Shown: in pieces, positions 8,247 through 17,396 of the stretch
Layout: the number at the start of each line of letters is the position of its first letter
How positions within the stretch are numbered: the first letter of the stretch is position 1
Assembly (NCBI RefSeq): GCF_002954705.1
Contig: NZ_MSCO01000001.1
Coordinates: 1,379,541-1,443,540, forward strand
Source of the DNA: Aliivibrio sifiae
GTDB lineage: Bacteria; Pseudomonadota; Gammaproteobacteria; Enterobacterales; Vibrionaceae
DNA: 64,000 nt
Direction: 5' to 3'
The notes under the pieces: generated by a model
The model's input: only the letters and a program-made list of their open reading frames with translations
Told to the model about the DNA's origin: nothing
The model's database searches: none
Translations under genes and position numbers: made by a program

Positions 8247-9431
8247 TTAGTAATGAAATAAAACAGTAGAAACCATTAAGTTTCCATGTGCATTTTCTCC
8301 GCCCGTAAATCTACCTTGTTCTCCAAAGGTAAATGGGCAGATAAAGGGAGCCTCATGCATTGCAGCATTTACAGAATCACAAACATCTAGCATTGAAGAT
8401 TTAATATGCATCATAGATCCAGCACAAAATATGTTAATACCTCCAATTGGAGCAAAACTTATTTGCTGATACCCTATTGCGGAGTTAATAACACGCTGAG
8501 GACGAGATATTATTTGGTCTTTCTCTCCATACATCATATGAATTTCTTCACCAACATTAATATCAGCAAAGCACTCAATACCACCGTCATGAGTAATTTT
8601 TGTTGGGTGAGCCAGTTTGAAATAAGGAACAGTATCCATATAACCCGCAATCCTACCTAAAGGGTATTGAGCCATATGCTCTAACAGATTTTGATCTTTA
8701 TTTATTAAATCAGACATTTGAGTCCACTCTTTATAGACTTCGACTATTGGTCTATTGTCTATCTCATAGAGTGTCCGCTTATTCGTTTTGGTTGCAATTC
8801 CAGAAATATCAAAAGGAGCATAACCAGAATGAAATGAATATGATACTTTGCAAGAGGGATAAAAAACAGAAATAGAGATACCAGAATTGACTACATCGTC
8901 TTGAGTAAAAATACACCAGTTACCTTTATTATGATTATCCGCAGCAGTTCCTCCAATTAATGGAACTGGAGTGCCAAAAAAATCATCGATAGTAGAAATA
9001 ATAATTTCTTCATAACCAGATGTAGCGTGAAGAAGAACTAATGACGGTAATTCCCCTTCTCGGCCACTATCAGAAATAGCCGATTCTAAGAGTTTAATCG
9101 TTAATAATTGAACGCTATCAGCATTATGGTACTCGCTAATACTTGTACCATAACGCCCATTTTTTGTGTCAATAAGAACCCAGACAGCAAGAGCGCTGTT
9201 TGAGACAAAACCATCATCAGTCATAATTCCCTGGCATGAAGTACAGCCGTGGATTTTACTATTTGGGAATTGTTTCTTTAATAAAGACAGTATGATTTTT
9301 TCATTGTGCTCTTCAGTGAAATAGCAAAGTATAATACTTGGTTCAGTAAGCTCTTTTTCTAGAATCATGAGGCATTCTTCAATTGCAACTCTTGAGTCTA
9401 TTTTTTGTGAAATACTGCTAATTATCTTCAT
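8247..9431 (-). CDS. FIST-domain sensor protein, NosP-like
   Basis: A 394-residue cytoplasmic protein with FIST_N (about 25-220; 'GCTSCQGIMTDDGF', 'LIGGTAADNHNKG') and FIST_C (about 225-380; 'EVYKEWTQMS', 'GSMMHIKSSMLDVCDSVN'). Such proteins next to hybrid kinases include NosP, a haem protein that binds nitric oxide and controls its partner kinase in Pseudomonas, Shewanella and V. cholerae. Here it is the first gene of an operon with the kinase. NO or haem binding is inferred from family and context; the haem ligand cannot be assigned from sequence alone. 'GQGRFTGGENAHGN' near the C-terminus is typical of FIST proteins. Confidence 0.83.
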   Translation of the reverse strand: MKIISSISQKIDSRVAIEECLMILEKELTEPSIILCYFTEEHNEKIILSLLKKQFPNSKIHGCTSCQGIMTDDGFVSNSALAVWVLIDTKNGRYGTSISEYHNADSVQLLTIKLLESAISDSGREGELPSLVLLHATSGYEEIIISTIDDFFGTPVPLIGGTAADNHNKGNWCIFTQDDVVNSGISISVFYPSCKVSYSFHSGYAPFDISGIATKTNKRTLYEIDNRPIVEVYKEWTQMSDLINKDQNLLEHMAQYPLGRIAGYMDTVPYFKLAHPTKITHDGGIECFADINVGEEIHMMYGEKDQIISRPQRVINSAIGYQQISFAPIGGINIFCAGSMMHIKSSMLDVCDSVNAAMHEAPFICPFTFGEQGRFTGGENAHGNLMVSTVLFHY

Positions 9432-9527
9432 AATCGCTCCAAATACTATTACTTATGCTTTAAAAGTGTTTTTTTATATATGAGCGGTTAGTTTTTATAC
9501 TTTATCTATATAACATATTGAAAATAT

Positions 9528-9983
9528 TTATTTTTTAGAATCAAATATAATATTTATTACTCGATTCTCTGAAGATAAGTTTATTTGCCACTTCATTTCA
9601 TTATGTTTACATTTTGGTACAAAAACTGAATACAATTGCATATTATCTTCAGTTTCTAGAGGATTGAATTTCAATGTTCCCATATTCATATCAACTCCTT
9701 CTGCCTCCATTTTCCATTTAGAGTCTATTCCTGCTACTGATACAGTGATCTCAGAATTTTGCTTAATTGGTCTTTCTTGTACGTCAATAATGATCTGATT
9801 ATTATCAATATTCAACATACATGCTTGATTTGTTATGTCACAAATCTTTAAATTCTCACTTATTAGACTCACATCACTTGCTGGGACATAGGTTATTGTT
9901 CTCCAAGTAAACGCGGAGATTAATACTACCAACAAGAAAATAAGTTGATATAAACGAGGACCTGTTAACTTTTCTATAGCCAT
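9528..9983 (-). CDS. Small membrane-anchored protein of unknown function
   Basis: A 151-residue protein with one N-terminal membrane helix (residues 11-27, LYQLIFLLVVLISAFTW) and a periplasmic part likely rich in beta strands. Two cysteine pairs may form disulphides (ICDITNQACML; one further Cys in VPKCKHNE). It lies between the FIST-kinase operon and the divergent ccoN, and a gene of similar size occupies this place in V. cholerae. This suggests a link to the cbb3 or NO sensing genes, but I recognise no domain. Confidence 0.7.
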   Translation of the reverse strand: MAIEKLTGPRLYQLIFLLVVLISAFTWRTITYVPASDVSLISENLKICDITNQACMLNIDNNQIIIDVQERPIKQNSEITVSVAGIDSKWKMEAEGVDMNMGTLKFNPLETEDNMQLYSVFVPKCKHNEMKWQINLSSENRVINIIFDSKK

Positions 9984-10090
9984 AGATGAAAAAACCTGTG
10001 TTATCTAGTTCAAAAAAAATGAAAAAATGTTGCTTAACCGTAAATATACTGTGGGCATCAACTATGATTCATTTTTGAAGTGAAGTATCA

Positions 10091-10120
10091 TTAATGCCGA
10101 AAATGCCATTTTTGCATTAA
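10091..10120. repeat. 30-bp hairpin in the ccoN divergent intergenic region
   Basis: TTAATGC pairs with GCATTAA, and AAAATG with CATTTT inside it, leaving a single-base loop and small bulges. It lies 132 bases before ccoN and 108 bases from the divergent gene start. It could be a regulatory palindrome or a leader hairpin of the minus-strand gene. Confidence 0.5.
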
Positions 10121-10185
10121 AAAAGGATATTTCAAAATAAAAGGGTCACAAATCTAATTATTAGAGATTGAATTTTGGATGGCAT

Positions 10186-10204
10186 TGCGAACAATTTGTT
10201 CGCA
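10186..10204. promoter_or_regulatory. Perfect 19-bp palindrome in the ccoN promoter
   Basis: TGCGAACAATTTGTTCGCA has two perfect 9-bp arms around one base. If TATAAT at 10226-10231 is the -10 box, the centre falls at about -42, the place of a class II activator. It is not an FNR box (TTGATN4ATCAA) and I cannot name its regulator. Confidence 0.6.
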
Positions 10205-10225
10205 CTATGGAAAGTAAAGTGTAGT

Positions 10226-10231
10226 TATAAT
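10226..10231 (+). promoter_or_regulatory. Candidate ccoN -10 box
   Basis: TATAAT with no recognisable -35 hexamer, as expected for an activator-dependent promoter. The palindrome at 10186-10204 lies where the activator would sit. Confidence 0.45.
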
Positions 10232-10251
10232 AAAAGTGGAAGCATGCAATT

Positions 10252-11682
10252 ATGAGCCAAGTACAGCAGCATGAACAAAACTACAACTATACCGTTGTTC
10301 GTCAGTTCTCTTTAGTAACCATACTATGGGGAATTGTTGGCATGGGTGTGGGTGTACTAATTGCCGCTCAGTTAGTTTGGCCGCAACTTAATTTCGACAC
10401 ACCATGGCTTACGTACAGCCGTTTGCGTCCTCTGCATACTAATGCAGTAATTTTCGCATTCGGCACAAGTGCCCTGTTCGCAACATCTTATTATGTTGTC
10501 CAGCGTACTTGTCAAACACGTTTGTTTGGTGGTCCATTAGTTGCGTTCACCTTCTGGGGTTGGCAAGCAATTATCTTAGCAGCAGCAATTACGTTGCCTC
10601 TAGGTATGACATCAGGTAAAGAATACGCAGAATTAGAGTGGCCGATTGATATCGCAATCACTTTAGTTTGGGTTGCGTACGCTATCGTTTTCTTTGGAAC
10701 CTTGTTTAAACGTAAGACATCTCACATCTACGTTGCAAACTGGTTCTTTGGAGCATTCATTTTAACCGTTGCGGTTCTTCATATTGTGAATAGCCTTGCT
10801 GTTCCTGTATCACTAGGTAAGTCATATTCGATTTATTCTGGTGCTGTTGATGCAATGGTTCAATGGTGGTACGGCCATAATGCAGTAGGTTTCCTATTGA
10901 CTGCTGGTTTCTTAGGTATGATGTATTATTTCGTACCAAAACAAGCAGAACGTCCAGTTTATTCTTACCGTTTATCTATTGTTCACTTTTGGGCATTAGT
11001 ATCTCTTTATATCTGGGCCGGTCCTCACCATTTACATTACACAGCTTTACCTGACTGGACTCAGTCATTAGGTATGGTTATGTCATTAGTTCTATTCGCA
11101 CCATCTTGGGGCGGCATGATCAATGGTATAATGACACTGTCTGGTGCTTGGCATAAACTTCGTTATGACCCTATTCTTCGATTCTTAATCGTTTCTCTAT
11201 CTTTCTATGGTATGTCTACCTTTGAAGGTCCGATGATGGCGATTAAATCTGTAAATGCCCTATCTCACTATACTGACTGGACTATCGGTCACGTACATTC
11301 TGGTGCGTTAGGTTGGGTTGCAATGGTTTCAATTGGTTCTTTATATCACTTAATTCCTAAGCTATTTGGTCAAGAACGTATGTATTCGGTATCACTAATC
11401 AATGTTCATTTTTGGTTAGCGACTATTGGTACGGTTCTTTACATTGTAGCAATGTGGATTTCAGGTGTTATGCAAGGTCTAATGTGGCGTGCAGTAAATG
11501 CGGATGGCACATTAACGTATAGCTTTGTTGAGTCTTTAGAAGCCTCTTATCCATTCTATTTTGTTCGCTTCTTAGGCGGTTTAATCTTCTTATCAGGAAT
11601 GTTCTTACTTGCATTTAATGCATATAAAACAATTTCTGCTCCGAAGAACAGTCTAAAAGCTATCCCTCAACCAGCACTATAA
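10252..11682 (+). CDS. ccoN: cbb3-type cytochrome c oxidase subunit I (CcoN)
   Basis: A 476-residue polytopic haem-copper oxidase catalytic subunit. It reduces O2 to water with high affinity and pumps protons. Conserved ligands are visible: [10 protein letters not shown] for low-spin haem b, WYGHNAVGF and [13 protein letters not shown] for CuB, and [11 protein letters not shown] for haem ligands. About 12 hydrophobic helices span the chain. GTGGAAG precedes the ATG. It opens the ccoNOQP operon, 12 bases before ccoO. Expression is expected to rise at low oxygen. Confidence 0.98.
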   Translation: MSQVQQHEQNYNYTVVRQFSLVTILWGIVGMGVGVLIAAQLVWPQLNFDTPWLTYSRLRPLHTNAVIFAFGTSALFATSYYVVQRTCQTRLFGGPLVAFTFWGWQAIILAAAITLPLGMTSGKEYAELEWPIDIAITLVWVAYAIVFFGTLFKRKTSHIYVANWFFGAFILTVAVLHIVNSLAVPVSLGKSYSIYSGAVDAMVQWWYGHNAVGFLLTAGFLGMMYYFVPKQAERPVYSYRLSIVHFWALVSLYIWAGPHHLHYTALPDWTQSLGMVMSLVLFAPSWGGMINGIMTLSGAWHKLRYDPILRFLIVSLSFYGMSTFEGPMMAIKSVNALSHYTDWTIGHVHSGALGWVAMVSIGSLYHLIPKLFGQERMYSVSLINVHFWLATIGTVLYIVAMWISGVMQGLMWRAVNADGTLTYSFVESLEASYPFYFVRFLGGLIFLSGMFLLAFNAYKTISAPKNSLKAIPQPAL

Positions 11683-11694
11683 GGAGATCAGATT

Positions 11695-12306
11695 ATGAGT
11701 TCTAATCGTCATGAAATCATAGAAAAAAATGTTGGCCTCCTCGCTGTATTGGTTATTGTTGCTATTAGTTTTGGTGCGTTAGTAGAGATCACTCCACTAA
11801 TATTCCAAAAACAGACAACAGAACCTGTTGAGAACCTACGTGTTTATACTCCTCTAGAAATGGAAGGCCGTGATATCTACATCCGAGAAGGTTGTAATGT
11901 TTGTCATAGCCAAATGATCCGTCCATTCCGTGCAGAAACGGAACGTTACGGTCATTATTCAGTTGCTGGTGAAAGTGTTTGGGAACATCCATTTCTATGG
12001 GGTTCTAAGCGTACAGGCCCTGATCTAGCTCGAGTTGGTGATCGATACTCTGATGAGTGGCATCGTGTTCACTTAATGAACCCTCGTGATGTAGTTCCTG
12101 AATCAAACATGCCTGGCTTCCCTTGGTTAGCTGAGAACGTGCTTGACGGTGAATTAACATCGAAGAAAATTGCCATTTTCCGTAATAATTTCGGTGTTCC
12201 ATACACTGAAGAAGATGTAAAAAATGCATCTGAAGCGGTTAAAGGCAAGACTGAAATGGATGCACTTATTGCTTACCTTCAGTCTCTTGGCCACGCAATG
12301 AAGTAA
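11695..12306 (+). CDS. ccoO: cbb3 oxidase monohaem subunit (CcoO)
   Basis: A 203-residue membrane-anchored c-type cytochrome passing electrons to CcoN. One N-terminal helix (about 15-36) anchors it. [14 protein letters not shown] is the single CXXCH haem site, and the distal Met is probably in [16 protein letters not shown] precedes the ATG. Second gene of ccoNOQP. Confidence 0.98.
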   Translation: MSSNRHEIIEKNVGLLAVLVIVAISFGALVEITPLIFQKQTTEPVENLRVYTPLEMEGRDIYIREGCNVCHSQMIRPFRAETERYGHYSVAGESVWEHPFLWGSKRTGPDLARVGDRYSDEWHRVHLMNPRDVVPESNMPGFPWLAENVLDGELTSKKIAIFRNNFGVPYTEEDVKNASEAVKGKTEMDALIAYLQSLGHAMK

Positions 12307-12316
12307 GGAGGTCCCT

Positions 12317-12499
12317 ATGGACGCTGGAACTATTCATGCAATTTGGACAGTTATTCTGTTTTTAAGCATGGTAGGCATTATTTTCTGGGCATACAGTAAA
12401 AAACAAAAAACACGTTTTGAAGAAGCGGCTAATTTGATTTTTGCTGATGAAGAAGAAAATAGTACTTCAAGCCAAATTAAGACAGGAGTCGAAAAATAA
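12317..12499 (+). CDS. ccoQ: cbb3 oxidase small subunit CcoQ
   Basis: A 60-residue protein with a single membrane helix (about 5-25, 'IHAIWTVILFLSMVGIIFWAY') and a charged acidic tail, typical CcoQ size and layout. CcoQ stabilises the CcoN-CcoO core with CcoP. TAAGGAGGTCCCT before the ATG is a strong ribosome-binding site. Its stop overlaps the ccoP start (TAATG), implying translational coupling. Confidence 0.95.
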   Translation: MDAGTIHAIWTVILFLSMVGIIFWAYSKKQKTRFEEAANLIFADEEENSTSSQIKTGVEK

Positions 12500-13470
12500 T
12501 GAGTACTTTTTGGAGTCTCTGGATAAGTGTCATTACCATTGGTACGCTAATTGGTTGTGGTTTACTCCTTCGTTTTTGTCTGAAAAACACAACAGGCGTT
12601 GAAGAAGGTGAAGACATGGGTCATGAATACGATGGTATTCGTGAACTTAATAATCCATTACCAAAATGGTGGTCTTATATGTTCTGGGCAACAATCGTTT
12701 TTGCGATTGTTTATTTAATTCTTTACCCAGGATTAGGCAACTTTAAAGGCGTATTAGGCTGGACAAGTTCAGATCAAACCGTTCGTACAGTTGAAGAATC
12801 ACGAGCATCGATTGAACGTGCTCATAAAGATAAAACGCTTGACCAATTTGCTCGTGAATTAGACGATGCAAATACAAGCTTTGGTGAAACATTCTCTAAA
12901 CTTGCATATAAGCCAGGGAGCTCTGAGTTCCGAGCTATTACTGATATTGCAAATGATGAAGATGCACTAAAAGTGGGTCAACGTTTATTCTTACAGAACT
13001 GTTCTCAATGTCATAGTTCAGATGCAAGAGGCATGATTGGCTTCCCTAACCTAACCGATAATGCATGGTTATATGGTGGTGAGCCACAAGCAATCAAAAC
13101 AACCATTATGAATGGTCGTATTGGTAACATGCCAGCTTGGGGTGATGCTTTAGGGGCTGATGGTGTAGAAGAAGTAGTTAGCTACACGCTTAGCTTATCA
13201 GGTCGTAAAGTTAATGCTAAAGATGCCGCTGCAGGTAAACAACGATTTATCGTTTGTGCTGCATGTCATGGAACAGACGGTAAAGGTAACCCTGCTCTAG
13301 GAGCTCCTGATCTGACTGACAATGATTGGTTATTTGGTGATTCACGTGCAGCAGTTACTGAGACAGTAACCAATGGCCGTCAAGGCGTTATGCCGGCATG
13401 GAAAGACGTATTAGGTGAAGAGAAAGTTCAACTTCTTTCTGCTTATGTCTGGAGTCTAAGCAACAAGTAA
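12499..13470 (+). CDS. ccoP: cbb3 oxidase dihaem subunit (CcoP)
   Basis: A 323-residue dihaem cytochrome c that accepts electrons from periplasmic cytochromes. Two N-terminal helices (about 5-27 and 58-78) precede two cytochrome c domains with NCSQCHSSDARG and CAACHGTDGKG haem motifs. The likely distal methionines are in NMPAWGDAL and VMPAWKDVL. FixP/CcoP N-terminal segment 'YDGIRELNNPLPKWW' is characteristic. The gene overlaps ccoQ by one base and is followed by a strong terminator, closing the structural operon. Confidence 0.98.
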   Translation: MSTFWSLWISVITIGTLIGCGLLLRFCLKNTTGVEEGEDMGHEYDGIRELNNPLPKWWSYMFWATIVFAIVYLILYPGLGNFKGVLGWTSSDQTVRTVEESRASIERAHKDKTLDQFARELDDANTSFGETFSKLAYKPGSSEFRAITDIANDEDALKVGQRLFLQNCSQCHSSDARGMIGFPNLTDNAWLYGGEPQAIKTTIMNGRIGNMPAWGDALGADGVEEVVSYTLSLSGRKVNAKDAAAGKQRFIVCAACHGTDGKGNPALGAPDLTDNDWLFGDSRAAVTETVTNGRQGVMPAWKDVLGEEKVQLLSAYVWSLSNK

Positions 13471-13481
13471 ATAAAAACAAG

Positions 13482-13506
13482 GCCCCTGTATGTTCAGGGG
13501 CTTTTT
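13482..13506 (+). terminator. Terminator of ccoNOQP
   Basis: GCCCCTG pairs with CAGGGGC around TATGTT, followed by TTTTT. Confidence 0.92.
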
Positions 13507-13602
13507 CTATTTAAAGAAAATACGTTATAAGCTCATCTTTTTGCCATATATCTTTCAACATAATAAACACTTATAGAAAGATTTTTAATAGGAATTATTA
13601 CT

Positions 13603-14082
13603 ATGTCTCAACCTTGGTATAAGCAGTTTTGGCCTTGGTTTCTCATCATCCTCCCAGGTACTGTTGTTGTCGCTTGTATTACTACCTTTGTTTTGTTCGT
13701 CGAAAATGATGTTGATCTGGTTGCTGAAGATTACTACAAAAAAGGAAAGGCGATTAATGTCGATCTTTCTAAAATAAAAGTGGCTCAAGAACTCTCTATT
13801 TTTGCAAAAGTTCGCTCTGTTGGTAATACAATTGAAATTAAATTAGACAAAGGAAAACTTGAGCATAATCCGGCTATTAAAGCTATATTCACTCATCGAA
13901 CCCTACCAAATCACGATTTTTCTCAAGTATTAACGTCTGATGCGAAAAGTGTTTATCGTATTCAATTAGAAGAGCCTTTAACTGGTCCTTGGTTTATTGA
14001 GTTATTACCTCACGATAGTGAATGGATGATCCAAGGTCGCACTAACTTCCCCACCGAAGATTTTTTCCCACTAGGTAAATAA
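13603..14082 (+). CDS. fixH: FixH-family cbb3 assembly protein (CcoH)
   Basis: A 159-residue membrane protein with one N-terminal helix (about 9-32) and a periplasmic domain. The motif DVDLVAEDYYKKGKAIN is the FixH signature. CcoH/FixH proteins help assemble the cbb3 oxidase and interact with CcoN. GGAATTATTACT precedes the ATG. It opens the second cco transcript, 13 bases before ccoI. A ccoG (fixG) gene, often placed before fixH, is not present here. Confidence 0.93.
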   Translation: MSQPWYKQFWPWFLIILPGTVVVACITTFVLFVENDVDLVAEDYYKKGKAINVDLSKIKVAQELSIFAKVRSVGNTIEIKLDKGKLEHNPAIKAIFTHRTLPNHDFSQVLTSDAKSVYRIQLEEPLTGPWFIELLPHDSEWMIQGRTNFPTEDFFPLGK

Positions 14083-14095
14083 GGCAAGTAGACCT

Positions 14096-16474
14096 ATGTC
14101 GAAGGATTGTTACCACTGCAGTGAACCTGTACCTTCCGGTTCATACTTTCAAGTTGATATTTTAGGCCAAACTCGTGATATGTGTTGCCCAGGCTGTGAA
14201 TCAGTGGCGCAAACTATCGTAGATAATGGACTCTCTTCATATTATCAATATCGTACGACCCCTGCCGATAAAGCAGATTTAGTCCCAGAACAATTAAAAG
14301 CATTAGCTCACTACGATCATAATGAGATTCAAAAAGAGTTTATACGAACTAACGATAACTTCAAGGAAGTGACATTGTCACTCGATGGTGTGTCTTGTGC
14401 GGCTTGCGCTTGGTTAATCGAAAAACAACTTGCTAATGCAAAAGGGATTCATCAAATCAAAGTAAATACCTCAACACATCGAGCATTGTTGAGCTGGAAT
14501 CCAGAAGAAACAAAATTAAGCACCCTTCTTACTCTTATTCACCAATTAGGATATAAAGCGGCGCCATTTGAAGCAGATAAGCAAGAAGAAGAATACCATC
14601 GTTCAATGAAACAATACCTATATCGATTAGGCGTTGCTGGATTAGCTACAATGCAAGTAATGATGCTTGCTGTGGCATTGTACTTAGAGGTATTCGGAGA
14701 TCTAGATGCTGAATTTAGAAACTACCTTCGATACGTTAGTTTAGTGTTTGCAACGCCAGTGATGCTGTATTCGGCACTGCCATTTTATATGAATGCTTGG
14801 CGCAGTTTAAAAGCGAGAACGCTAGGAATGGATGTTCCCGTTTCGATCGCAATGTTATTTGCCTATTTTGCCAGTGTTGTTGCAACCGTGACTGAAACAG
14901 GCGAAGTTTTTTTTGAATCGGTTGCCATGTTTACTTTCTTCTTGTTACTTGGTCGATTTTTAGAAATGCGAGCTCGTCGTAAGGCCGCAGCCATTACTGG
15001 TAATCTATTAAAATTAATTCCTGTAATGGCGACATTAACATCAGGTAAAAAAGTACCAGCAAGAACACTCGATGTTGGTGATACCGTAATTGTTCCACCA
15101 GGAGAACACTTACCCGCTGATGGTATTGTACTGTCTGGTTGCAGTGCGATTGATGAATCAATGTTTACGGGCGAATCAATGCCTGTCTCTAAAACAGAAA
15201 CCGATCCAGTTTATGCCGGGACGATTAATGGCGACGGAAATCTAACCATAGAAGTAACGAAAACCAAAGCTGATTCATTAATATCTAATATTGTTAAATT
15301 ACAAGATGAAGCTCAAATGTCGAAACCTAAAGTGGCAGAGATTGCAGACTTAGTCGCTCGCTATTTTGTGGCTGGTATCTTGATTATTTCAGCTTTCACC
15401 TGGTTCTATTGGCATGAAACCAAGCCTGATGACGCTTTTTGGATCATGCTTTCTGTATTAGTTGCAACTTGTCCTTGTGCCTTATCATTAGCAACACCAA
15501 CAGCGATTACTTGCTCAACATCTCGATTAGCTCAGTTAGGTCTTATGCTTCGTAGGGGGCATGTTTTAGAAACATTATGCAAAGTAAATCGCTTGGTGAT
15601 TGATAAAACAGGCACGTTAACTGAAGGGAATATTCGCCTAACGCAAATCAGCACCTTCGGTGGTATTAACCCTCAACAATCAAAAGTCATTGCAGCAGAG
15701 CTAGAGTCTTTTGCTAATCACCCTATAGCTCGTGCATTCTCAGAGTATAGAGAACCAGAGCTGACACATTTCGAGCGAGTTGAAAATATTATTGGTTCCG
15801 GTTTAGTTGGATATTCAGGTCAAGATGAATGGAAAATTGGCCATAAAGCGTTTGCGACGCCTAATTTCCAATTAGAAAATCAGCAAGACTATCAAGTATG
15901 GTTGTCTAAAAATGGACAAGCGGTTGCTGCTTTTGTATTGGATGATCCAATTCGCCAAGAGAGCCAAGCCTTAATTCAATCACTACACCACTTAGGTATT
16001 AAAGTAACCATGCTCACTGGCGACAGCAGTTCTTCTGTTGAACGAGTGGCAAAAGCATTAGATATAGATGAAGTTGTCTCTGGTGCGACACCACAAGGCA
16101 AGTTAGATTATTTAAAATCACTACCTAAACAAGAAGTCAGCCTAATGGTTGGTGATGGTATAAATGATGCCCCGACCCTCGCAGGTGCCCACCTATCAAT
16201 TGCAATGGGCTCAGGAACCGATGTAGCAAAAGCCTCAGCGGATATGATTCTTCTTGGTGATAACCTTTCTCGACTTATTGAAGCTCGAGAGCTGGCGATG
16301 AAGACACGAAAAATAATCCGTGAAAACTTAGCATGGGCTTTAGGTTATAATGCCATTATATTACCATTAGCGGTTATGGGATTAGTTGCTCCTTATATTG
16401 CTGTTGTAGGCATGTCTGGTAGCTCTATTATTGTTGTTTCTAATTCTCTTAGGTTATTAAAAGAAAATGGCTAG
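14096..16474 (+). CDS. ccoI: Copper-translocating P1B ATPase for cbb3 assembly (CcoI/FixI)
   Basis: A 792-residue heavy-metal ATPase that exports Cu(I) for CuB insertion into CcoN. In order: a Cys-rich N-terminal segment (CYHCSEPVPSG, CCPGCESV), a metal-binding domain with SLDGVSCAACAWLIEKQ, about eight helices, the transport motif TCPCALSLATPT, the phosphorylation site DKTGTLTEG, the TGDSSS motif and the hinge VGDGINDAPTLA. Length is typical of FixI. The stop overlaps the ccoS start. The matS site at 14369-14381 lies in its metal-binding domain. Confidence 0.96.
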   Translation: MSKDCYHCSEPVPSGSYFQVDILGQTRDMCCPGCESVAQTIVDNGLSSYYQYRTTPADKADLVPEQLKALAHYDHNEIQKEFIRTNDNFKEVTLSLDGVSCAACAWLIEKQLANAKGIHQIKVNTSTHRALLSWNPEETKLSTLLTLIHQLGYKAAPFEADKQEEEYHRSMKQYLYRLGVAGLATMQVMMLAVALYLEVFGDLDAEFRNYLRYVSLVFATPVMLYSALPFYMNAWRSLKARTLGMDVPVSIAMLFAYFASVVATVTETGEVFFESVAMFTFFLLLGRFLEMRARRKAAAITGNLLKLIPVMATLTSGKKVPARTLDVGDTVIVPPGEHLPADGIVLSGCSAIDESMFTGESMPVSKTETDPVYAGTINGDGNLTIEVTKTKADSLISNIVKLQDEAQMSKPKVAEIADLVARYFVAGILIISAFTWFYWHETKPDDAFWIMLSVLVATCPCALSLATPTAITCSTSRLAQLGLMLRRGHVLETLCKVNRLVIDKTGTLTEGNIRLTQISTFGGINPQQSKVIAAELESFANHPIARAFSEYREPELTHFERVENIIGSGLVGYSGQDEWKIGHKAFATPNFQLENQQDYQVWLSKNGQAVAAFVLDDPIRQESQALIQSLHHLGIKVTMLTGDSSSSVERVAKALDIDEVVSGATPQGKLDYLKSLPKQEVSLMVGDGINDAPTLAGAHLSIAMGSGTDVAKASADMILLGDNLSRLIEARELAMKTRKIIRENLAWALGYNAIILPLAVMGLVAPYIAVVGMSGSSIIVVSNSLRLLKENG
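14369..14381. promoter_or_regulatory. Perfect matS site inside ccoI
   Basis: GTGACATTGTCAC matches the MatP consensus fully. It is the second perfect site within 9 kb of dif. Confidence 0.8.
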
Positions 16475-16637
16475 TTTATATTTATTAATCCCAATCGCAA
16501 TTATGCTAGTATGTGTGGCTGTTGCTGTTTTCATTTGGGCTGTAAAAAGCGATCAATTTGAAGATCTTGACCGTCAAGGGACTGAAATCTTGTTTGACGA
16601 AGATACACCAATAAAAAAGAAAAAAGATGAACATTGA
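16467..16637 (+). CDS. ccoS: cbb3 assembly protein CcoS
   Basis: A 56-residue protein with one membrane helix (about 4-25, LYLLIPIAIMLVCVAVAVFI) followed by WAVKSDQFEDLDRQG, the conserved CcoS core. CcoS is needed for cofactor insertion into cbb3 oxidase. The ATG lies inside the end of ccoI (8-base overlap) and the tail overlaps the next gene by 11 bases, so translation is coupled. It is too short for most ORF filters. Confidence 0.95.
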   Translation: MASLYLLIPIAIMLVCVAVAVFIWAVKSDQFEDLDRQGTEILFDEDTPIKKKKDEH

Positions 16638-17301
16638 TTTTATTGGGGCCTTTATTATTGGGTTAATGGGAGCGGGCCACTGCATAGGTATGTGCGGTGG
16701 TATTTCAGCTGTTATTTCCATGAATACCGCGAAAACAAGCTATCCTCGCTGGTCATTCATCCTACTTTATAACCTTGGTAGAATTTGCTCTTACTCTATT
16801 TTTGGTTTCTTGATTGGTGGGTTCTTCTTCTCTATTGCATCAACATCAGGAAGTTATAGTGCACTAGTTTACTTACGTATTCTTGCGGGTCTACTGATGT
16901 GTTTACTTGCCTTTTATATCGGGAACTGGTGGAAAGGTCTGGTTTATATTGAAGTTATAGGCAAGAAACTTTGGCAATATTTGTCTCCTCTAACAAAACG
17001 GTTACTCCCTTTAAAAACCCCCTTTCATGCTATTCCTTTTGGGTTCTTATGGGGATGGTTACCTTGCGGATTAGTCTATTCAACATTAAGTTGGGCAGCC
17101 GTTTCTGGAGGTGCTATTAATGGCGCTCTTATTATGGTGGCTTTTGGTTTAGGTACTCTTCCCGCTATGTTTCTCGTAGGGCTAGGAGCTCAAACACTAA
17201 AATCATGGTTAAATCATAAGGTAACAAAAAATATAAGTGGCTTATTATTATTAAGTTATGGCCTTCATACGATATCTATTGCTATAGATCAATTAAACTA
17301 A
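16627..17301 (+). CDS. TauE/UreH_2-type membrane protein of the cbb3 cluster
   Basis: A 224-residue protein with about six membrane helices. GAGHCIGMCGGISAV near the N-terminus and 'FGFLWGWLPCGLVYS' in the middle, with paired helices around them, are typical of the UreH_2/DsbD-like 'sulfite exporter TauE/SafE' proteins that sit at the end of cbb3 assembly clusters. The conserved CxxxC and PCG cysteines suggest copper or thiol handling. The start overlaps ccoS. No transported substrate can be assigned. Confidence 0.85.
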   Translation: MNIDFIGAFIIGLMGAGHCIGMCGGISAVISMNTAKTSYPRWSFILLYNLGRICSYSIFGFLIGGFFFSIASTSGSYSALVYLRILAGLLMCLLAFYIGNWWKGLVYIEVIGKKLWQYLSPLTKRLLPLKTPFHAIPFGFLWGWLPCGLVYSTLSWAAVSGGAINGALIMVAFGLGTLPAMFLVGLGAQTLKSWLNHKVTKNISGLLLLSYGLHTISIAIDQLN

Positions 17302-17362
17302 TTATATTTTTTTGCATAGTTTTGTTTTTATGCTACCACTTTTGGACAGGTTAATGCTAAAA

Positions 17363-17376
17363 TTGACTTATATCAA
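17363..17376. promoter_or_regulatory. FNR box upstream of fnr
   Basis: TTGACTTATATCAA matches TTGATN4ATCAA with one mismatch. It lies 20 bases before the chosen fnr ATG, close enough to act as an autoregulatory operator. Confidence 0.75.
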
Positions 17377-17396
17377 TTATAAGAGCATTGAATGAG

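Noticed and set aside
9984..10251. FNR box for ccoN
   Set aside because: No sequence in this region matches TTGATN4ATCAA closely; the clear palindrome has a different sequence.
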